NCBI GenBank assembly: GCA_033239525.1
Contig: BSYO01000031.1
Location: 3,380,467-3,444,466 of the forward strand
DNA from: Nepenthes gracilis
Lineage: Eukaryota; Streptophyta; Magnoliopsida; Caryophyllales; Nepenthaceae
DNA: 64,000 nucleotides
Direction: 5' to 3'
Part shown: positions 58,111-64,000 of the stretch, one piece after another
How positions within the stretch are numbered: position 1 is the stretch's first letter
How the letters are laid out: each line of letters starts with the position of its first letter
The notes under the pieces: generated by a model
What the model was told of the DNA's origin: nothing
Databases searched by the model: none
Seen by the model: only the letters and a program-made list of their open reading frames with translations
Position numbers and translations under genes: made by a program

Positions 58111-58760
58111 GGTTTGTATCGGTTGTATTTTGGATATTGGGAGTGGCCGAGCGTAGGCCCATGGTTGTATATTGGGAACAATTTGGTCATGTATATTGGG
58201 TTTTATTGTTATGGTTGGTTTGTCACCTCCCTTATGATATTGTAGAGCAGGTCGTATGTATTATATTATCCGGACGAATATCCGATAAGATCCTATGATG
58301 GGTTTTGGGTTCTGTTTCATTGTAATTAAATGATGAAATTTTATGACTCATTTGTTGTCACGCTTGGGTTTGGGATATGTCGATCATTGTTACGTTATTT
58401 TGGGATTTATTAATTATTAATTAAACCTATTTTGGTACGGGTTCATAACATCAGCATTGATATTTGTATAAATTTTACATCATTATTGATGGATGCTTGG
58501 TAAATCTTTTCCTTAAGGATAAGTTTAATATAAGAAGCTCTTTAAATTAATTTAGTTGGGTGCCATACAGAGTAGTTCGGTTGGTCTTGCGTCTGCTGTC
58601 AAGTGTCATGGCTATTTTACTATTTTGGCCTTTGCGTTCACTATATCCAACCCGACTTTGGGTATTATATTTAGGTTTTGTTCCTTTAAGGAAGAAGAAA
58701 ATTTCAGCCTAGTTTACTCATTATTAATTATTATCTACTTTCAAACCCGGGACATGATAG
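58111..58760 (+). repeat. Chromovirus-type LTR remnant 4
   Basis: 58440-58650 aligns with 42270-42470 (GCATTGATATTTGTA, GGATGCTTGGTA, TTGGGTGCC, GGTCTTGCGTCTGCTGTC). It may be the 3' LTR remnant of the element whose gag lies at 47940-48850. Confidence 0.5.
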
Positions 58761-59609
58761 TGTCTAGGTTGCCACACCTATTATGCAAAAAAGGCTCCTA
58801 CCTCACCAAAAAATAAAGTTTACAAAATGAATATTAATTGGACAACACAATAGTGTCAAGCGAAGATTAAGGAAGAGGTATACCTGCTATCCTAACTTAG
58901 AATATGCAGCCAATCAAAACCTAACTCCCTCCCAACAGCAACTTTTGGCCATCAATATATAAATATTTCACCGACCCTTTGCATAAAGGATCAAGAAAAA
59001 GTTTTTAAGAAAAAGAAAGTACTTGCTTTAAAGAGGACCTTACTCCCTTAAGACAGCTCCTTAAAAAAGCCAAATATTCTCTAGTATCCTTGAGGTAAAG
59101 AAGCATATTTACTCACTTTGATAATCTCTAAGAGGTAAGCAGGTAGGCCTAGGAAGTCAAATTGTGCTACATCCAAAGACCGATATTACTTTGCATCCAA
59201 GCCACAAGGAAAATGTCTCCCATCGGCCATCCATCTCCCATCAAGCCCCATACAGAGCTCAATCCCTCCACATCATACCACGTAAAATAGAAGTCATGTA
59301 GCTAGGTTCCAAGAATGGTAAATCTTTAACCTTCTTGCTTAAGTCAATATTGACCTATGCATCAGAAAAATTTCTCTTAAGCAACACCCAGCCACCCTTG
59401 ACTTTACTATGTAGTGTGTAGGACCTAGATTGAAGCATTCAGATTTAGATCCCTCATTAGGTAATTACTACTCCAGATAAACCTTAATTCAAATACACAT
59501 CATTACTTGTGCTTCATCCAAAGACCGATCCTACTTTGCCTAGGCTGAAGATAGAAAACAATATACCTATACTACTGCCTGCAACAGTCTATAGAATTCG
59601 GATATACAT
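58761..59609. other. Non-coding DNA, no gene seen
   Basis: All frames short. CCAAAGACCGAT-CTACTTTGC recurs at about 59177 and 59519, a small direct repeat. Confidence 0.45.
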
Positions 59610-59859
59610 TGATATGTCTCTGGATCCGGATTACCAAACGAATTAGGAAGCCGCTTGATTTTGCCCAATAGGTTGAATTGAAACGGGTCTAGTCTTTGTT
59701 ATTTCGAACCAGGATCCTTTAAACAACTAACAAACAAGAGGTCAGGAAACGGCGGGACCCACTCCCTGATTTATCATCCAATATAGAAATCTTTTTTAAC
59801 TAGATAGAAAGATGGGAGAAATATAAAGTAAAGCGTAGATGCACGTAGGAGGGGATTGA

Positions 59860-60270
59860 GTATTAGCTGGAGGACTTTGCTCCGGTAGTACACTCAGTAG
59901 GTGAGCAGCTTAGAGAATGAAGTCCGCCCAATTGGAAGCAGCGTTGATAGTGAAGTGCGCTTGACTATACTCCATAGGACTTAGAGATGGAGGGCTGTAC
60001 TCTATAGGGTGTGCTTGGTCAGGGAGCAACTTAGAGAGAAAGGTGCGCCCCAGAGATGGACTGGTGCGCTTAACTAAGGAGCGACTTAGAGAGAGACATG
60101 CGCTCGACTAGGGAGCAGTTTTGATAGATGGATGGCTGTCTCATTGAGTGCGCTTGATTAGAGAGCGACATAGAGAGAGAGGTGTACTTGACTGGAGAGT
60201 GACTTTAAGGTGGAGAATAGAGCTCCGACAAGTGCACTCGACTAAGGAACGACTGTGAGATGCGTCCAGG
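59860..60270. repeat. Degenerate tandem repeats inside LTR 3
   Basis: About seven units of 55-70 bp containing GTGCGCTTGACTAGGGAGCGACTTAGAGAGAGA or variants. Each has a GCGCTTGACTA part and a GAGCGACTTAGAGAG part. Confidence 0.85.
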
Positions 60271-60455
60271 TGAATGGGTGGCTTAGAAGGGAAGAATGTG
60301 ACTGTTTGAGTATGATAAAAAGAGAGAGATCCATCGTATGGATATCAGGCTTCCTAGTGACGGGACTGATCATTCAAATGGCGTGTGGGTCACCGGATCT
60401 TCAAAAAGTCTTCAGGAGGAGGATCCTCTAGGGATCGATTCGAGAGGAAGAATGC

Positions 60456-60573
60456 TGTAATACTCGGATTCCCGTTTGATTTTAATTTGGATATATTTAT
60501 TATTTTGGGTAATTTAGATGTGATGAAAATTAATTGAATATTATGATATTGTGAAGGAAATCGGGGTATCACA
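60456..60573. mobile_element. 118-bp LTR-like insertion inside LTR 3
   Basis: Starts TGTAATACTCGGA and ends TCGGGGTATCACA; the ends are imperfect inverted repeats with TG...CA. The flanks are AATGC (60451-60455) and GATGC (60574-60578), a 5-bp duplication with one mismatch. The termini recall Del/Tekay chromovirus LTRs, but it is far too short for one. It may be a TRIM/SMART-type solo LTR or an internally deleted LTR. Confidence 0.6.
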
Positions 60574-61080
60574 GATGCTTTTTCCTCACCTTAGTCTCTG
60601 GAGTTTTTCCCCTTCATGATTTTTTTCTCCCTCCAGCCCCCTCTGTGGAGGATGTGAGGTAGTTTTTAGAGGGGGTGCTGGTTAGTCCTCCTTGGGCTCT
60701 CCGACTCTACACTTATGAGTGGCCAACAGCATACGCTAGTTGTTAGTGTTCTGAGCTACCAAGATTCTCATTGTGACAGGCTGGCCGTCGCCGCCTATGA
60801 GTTGTCCCTCTACAGGTGTAGGGGACCACTTGGTGGCTGCAGTCGTTGAGATTTTTATCAATTGAGATGGAGCTGATTGTGCCGTATTGGTGGATCTGTC
60901 CCGCGATAGGCTTCAACAGCTCACGTGGCACCACTTTACCTTGGGCAATGCCAATTTAGGCCTTCTACGGCCGACTTTGGGCCTTGGGCTTCGCGGAGCT
61001 TTCATTGGGCTACTACTTCTCATGTGCTTTTCTTTTGCAGGCCAGACTCTGGGTTAGCCCACTAGGTATCGAGCCCATCA

Positions 61081-62500
61081 CTAGCTCTCTATGCTGGAAA
61101 GTTCAAAATTTTAACTCTCGACATGTTCTGATAGGATGTCACCTATAGGTCTACACGGTTTCCCTTCCCAGGCAAACTCCTTTCTAAGGCACTCCGCAAA
61201 TCTTACTCTATTCAGCAAGATTTGGTGCCAATTTGATTCTCTATCACTAGTGATTCTCTGTCAAGGGTAATATTCTGGCGTCAACACGATCTCCTCAGTT
61301 TAATGCTGGTTGATCCCCTACCCCGGGCATTAATGGAGGAGCTCTCTATGCCACGCATCATAAATCATCTTCACCAACCAAGTGGTGTGAGAGTTCGGAG
61401 CTAGTATAGAGCCCATGCAGTCACTAGCTAGGATTGGCGGGAGTTCTCCAATGTTCGAAGTTGATGCCCGAGGATGCGTCTGAAGTCTGCCTTGGTTACC
61501 TTCTTTTGGGCTCAACTTGAGCTATCCTCATATTGTATGAAGTGAGGCACGGGTTTCAGGGTCGATCTCCTCTTCTCCTAGTTGGTTTTGGGTAGTCCTC
61601 TGCAAGGTGGAGGGCTATTCTACCCTACGCTAGGGGAAGAACTTATCTTTTTTTTACATCCACGTCGGGCCCTAACCTTTGACGCCACATTGGGTCTGGC
61701 AAAGACTCACAGCCTCGGAAACTTCGGCAGGCTCTGGTGGACGATTTCTAGCGGTCACCTCTCAGGTGAGAGCAACAACATGTGCTTTGCTATTGTAGGG
61801 AGGGCTTTTCATGCTCTTCGTGATGTATCAACCTCTCAATGGGGCAGTCAATAAGGAAGCTTGTCTCTTGCAAGCATCCGTCCTAGAGATCGGTCGGACA
61901 GCAATGGTCAAGTCACTACTCCATGTATCATTATTTTCTTTTCAATTTCCTTCTGAGTCGTACATCCACTATTGTAAGCTTGTACTATGTAGAATGAATT
62001 AATGAACGGAACTACAGAGTACTATTTGTCTTTATATTGTATGGCTCCAATATTCTTGCATGATGTGAATTGTTGAAGCTCTAATATTCTTGCTCCAATA
62101 TTCTCGCTGTTTTCTGTCGAGAGATTTTTAACATTCTAATAATTCGGATTACTGACAACTCAATCTTATGACAATCTGACCAGTAATAATAGGACCGGGG
62201 ACCTGGCCGAGACGCATACCTATCGATCCTGTCTCGCATCCGTCAAGGTTGCACATCGTTAGTCCACCATCGCGTCAGAAAAAGAGGTGTGTGAGGGCAC
62301 ATTACCCATATTGTGCCACCGACTCGTCAATCAAGGCCTCTAGGCCGCCAAACTATCAATGCACTACGTAGGGAGGTAAAGTGTCAATCGACAAGACTGA
62401 CCCTGCGAATAGACGTGCCACGACATTCTCTGACGTGAGCACGTATTGTGGTTATCATGGAGATGCGCCTCTTTGATATCCTCAAACGATACCGTTGCTG
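61081..62500. other. Region between 3' LTR and antisense ORF of element 3
   Basis: No gag-pol motif. Open frames (61582-61854, 61330-61515) have no recognisable domain. The spacing, about 1.5 kb from LTR to antisense ORF, equals that in the intronic element (33834 to 32332). Confidence 0.5.
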
Positions 62501-62514
62501 GGCTAAGGCGTTGG

Positions 62515-62526
62515 CTACTTAAGCGC
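62515..62526 (+). promoter_or_regulatory. TATA-like box of the antisense ORF, element 3
   Basis: CTACTTAAGCGC, 98 bases before the ATG at 62613. The intronic element has CTATTTAAACGCGC on the minus strand (32449-32436) about 110 bases before its ATG. The similarity of sequence and spacing suggests a shared promoter element. Confidence 0.35.
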
Positions 62527-62612
62527 TAGCCTCCAGCCGTTTCAACATCTCCTAGTTCTTGGAATATCTCTACCCTAATTCACCATTGTCTCTGGCTTGC
62601 ACTGCCTTTCAA

Positions 62613-63950
62613 ATGGCTCCCAGGGGCATCGCAAATATTCCATCCATCCTCAATGAGAGAGCGATTCTGTCTCTGTACAACAAGTACCATATTTCGAACA
62701 CTGTCCTATATGTGGTGCCTAGTGTTGATGATGGGGCTTGCTCTCCTCATCAAAGTGCATAACCATCTATGAGGAATATCTAAAAGCTAGTCTTTGCATA
62801 CCTTTCACAACGGAGTTGTGCGAGATCTTGAGGGCACTAGAAATTCCTATGGCTCGCCTCCATCTGAATGTTGTTCGGTATCTAGTGACCCTATGCGTCT
62901 TCCTTAGCACAAAGGGTTGCTCCTTAGATGCCCGGTCCGTGAAGGTAATCTTCCAGTTCAACCAAGAGGCCAACTAGGTTTTCTTCACTCCCTACGTGAA
63001 GTTCGAAATTAGCGAGGGGGACTCGAGCTCAATAAAGGGCTGGAAAGAGCGCTTCTTCGTGGTGGTTGACGCCAACTGGAAAATCTCGAATAAACGGGGA
63101 AGGGTCAACACCGTCTATGCTGGTGACGTCCTAAAGGATAAAGACCGGAGGGCACAGATACAGACGAGGCTCGTTGAGGAGTATGCTGACGTCTTGGGTC
63201 ACACTGACCAATGGGTCTCCAAGAGTGCGTTGGACGATGTGCTATGGGACGTCCGGACAGAGGGGGACGACGCCTTTGCCGCACTATCCCATCATCCCAA
63301 GAGAAAGTAGAGGGACTCGCTTTCTTAGGACTCTACCAAGCGGGCTTATGGCGAGGCAGTTCCTTTGTCGCCCACCCATTTTAAAGAATGCTGGAGGATT
63401 GACGTGGTTGGCATAAGGCCGTCTACTCCAGTTGTTAGCCAATCCTTAAGGAGGTCAAGCTTGGATGAGTCTTTCATTGGACAACCTAGACTTCGGCATA
63501 TCGTTTGAAGAGTCCGAGGGCAGCAAGCCCCTAGCAAATATTGCTGCCTAAATAGAGGACCCATTGGTCGGCGGGCAGGGCAAACCTATCATCGCCGCGG
63601 CTGCAGCCGAGTACAAGATCCTTATCTTGGTAGCTTCTTCTCTAGAAGCATCTGCCTCTGCCTTTCCCACCGTTTTTGCAGAGGAGGGTGTTGGTAGCAG
63701 CCAGGTGGAGGAAGGAGTAACCGGAGATGACCCCAAGATAGAGGTTTCCACTAAGGGGGAGCCCCGCTGGGAAGCACCAACACCTGACCCCCTGGGCACC
63801 TTGGGCGTGATTGCTCCTCATGCGAAACCTTTACAGTGCCTGCCACTTTTGGTTGGAATTAGAGCTGAGGATTCTCCCCGCCCATCATATCAGGGAGGAC
63901 TATCTTATAGCGAGGTATCCTTGTCACAAATTTCTTTTGATCTGTAACCT
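62613..63950 (+). pseudogene. Antisense ORF of Tat-like element 3, N-terminal part (Transposase_28-like)
   Basis: Opens at ATG 62613 (MAPRGIANIPSILNERAI). After a frameshift near 62755 it continues through 62977 (ITIYEEYLKASLCIPF, LEIPMARLHLNVVRYLVTLC) and 62996-63310 (SSIKGWKERFFVV). This order fits the plant 'putative gypsy type transposon' domain (Transposase_28, PF04195) as I remember it. Beyond 63310 it is low-complexity and broken. It lies on the strand opposite to the expected gag-pol, whose start is beyond the window. In other plants such ORFs are of unknown function. Confidence 0.65.
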
Positions 63951-64000
63951 TGCTTTTTACAACCGTTGTTTTTGAATGACCGTTGCTCTTTACTTGACAG

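Larger units (their letters stand above)
59610..61080 (-). repeat. 3' LTR of Tat-like element 3 (with a nested 118-bp insertion)
   Basis: Starts TGATATGTCTCTGGATCCGG and ends GAGCCCATCA on the plus strand, matching the ends of the LTRs at 7595 and 57183, with the AGGTCAGG block at about 59731. No primer-binding site stands at the left, so it is the 3' LTR of an element extending to the right, beyond the window. It contains internal tandem repeats and the insertion at 60456-60573. Confidence 0.75.
59610..64000 (-). mobile_element. Tat-like Ty3/gypsy retrotransposon 3, 3' portion
   Basis: Consists in this window of the 3' LTR, spacer and antisense ORF. Orientation is inferred from the LTR ends and from the antisense ORF's direction in element 2. 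Integrase should follow right of 64000. Confidence 0.65.

Noticed and set aside
1..64000. CRISPR arrays, rRNA or tRNA genes
   Set aside because: No regularly spaced identical repeats and no cloverleaf or rRNA core sequence was recognised; tRNA calling would need a covariance search that I could not run.

Overview
The window is nuclear DNA from a flowering plant. Two spliced host genes sit among nested, decayed LTR retrotransposons. The introns are large and AT-rich, the repeats carry plant-type primer-binding sites, and there is no operon structure. I cannot name the species from the sequence. No rRNA, tRNA or CRISPR array was recognised.

Layout. 1-8545: an old Ty3/gypsy element of Tat-like type on the minus strand, entered at its 3' end. 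It holds the tail of a plus-strand (antisense) ORF, then integrase, RNase H, RT, protease, gag, a primer-binding site and the 5' LTR. A 1.13-kb poly(A)-ended retroposon with a perfect 15-bp target duplication splits its RNase H. 8546-14419: AT-rich intergenic DNA with LTR-like remnants. 14420-24689: a complete 7-exon gene for a membrane-anchored UDP-glucuronate decarboxylase (UXS), 436 codons in frame. Its first intron has the signals of a U12-type AT-AC intron, and its last intron holds tandem decayed copies of the exon 7 acceptor. 24690-28900: AT-rich direct repeats. 28937-35184: the last two exons of a DUF4378/TRM-type (TON1-recruiting-motif, LONGIFOLIA-like) gene on the minus strand, with a 5.4-kb intron. 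That intron holds a solo LTR, a duplicated piece of intron plus exon end, and a partial LTR element. 35190-40560: non-coding DNA. 40560-49655: LTR-like segments and a broken gag-protease of a chromovirus-type gypsy element. 49656-58110: a second Tat-like element on the minus strand with a fairly complete gag-pol and a plus-strand antisense ORF, lacking its 3' LTR. 58111-59609: LTR-like remnant and non-coding DNA. 59610-64000: the 3' LTR and start of the antisense ORF of a third Tat-like element whose pol lies beyond the window.

Most notable points. (1) In the TRM intron, the minus-strand ORF of the partial retroelement runs in frame into a duplicated host exon end that keeps its splice donor. 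Splicing to the real last exon would keep frame, giving a possible 302-residue transposon-host fusion with its own TATA-like box. (2) The Tat-like elements share an antisense ORF that appears to have its own start region. (3) UXS intron 1 carries AT-AC minor-spliceosome signals. (4) Decayed copies of the exon 7 splice acceptor are reiterated in UXS intron 6. None of these could be tested here; transcript data would decide the first, third and fourth.
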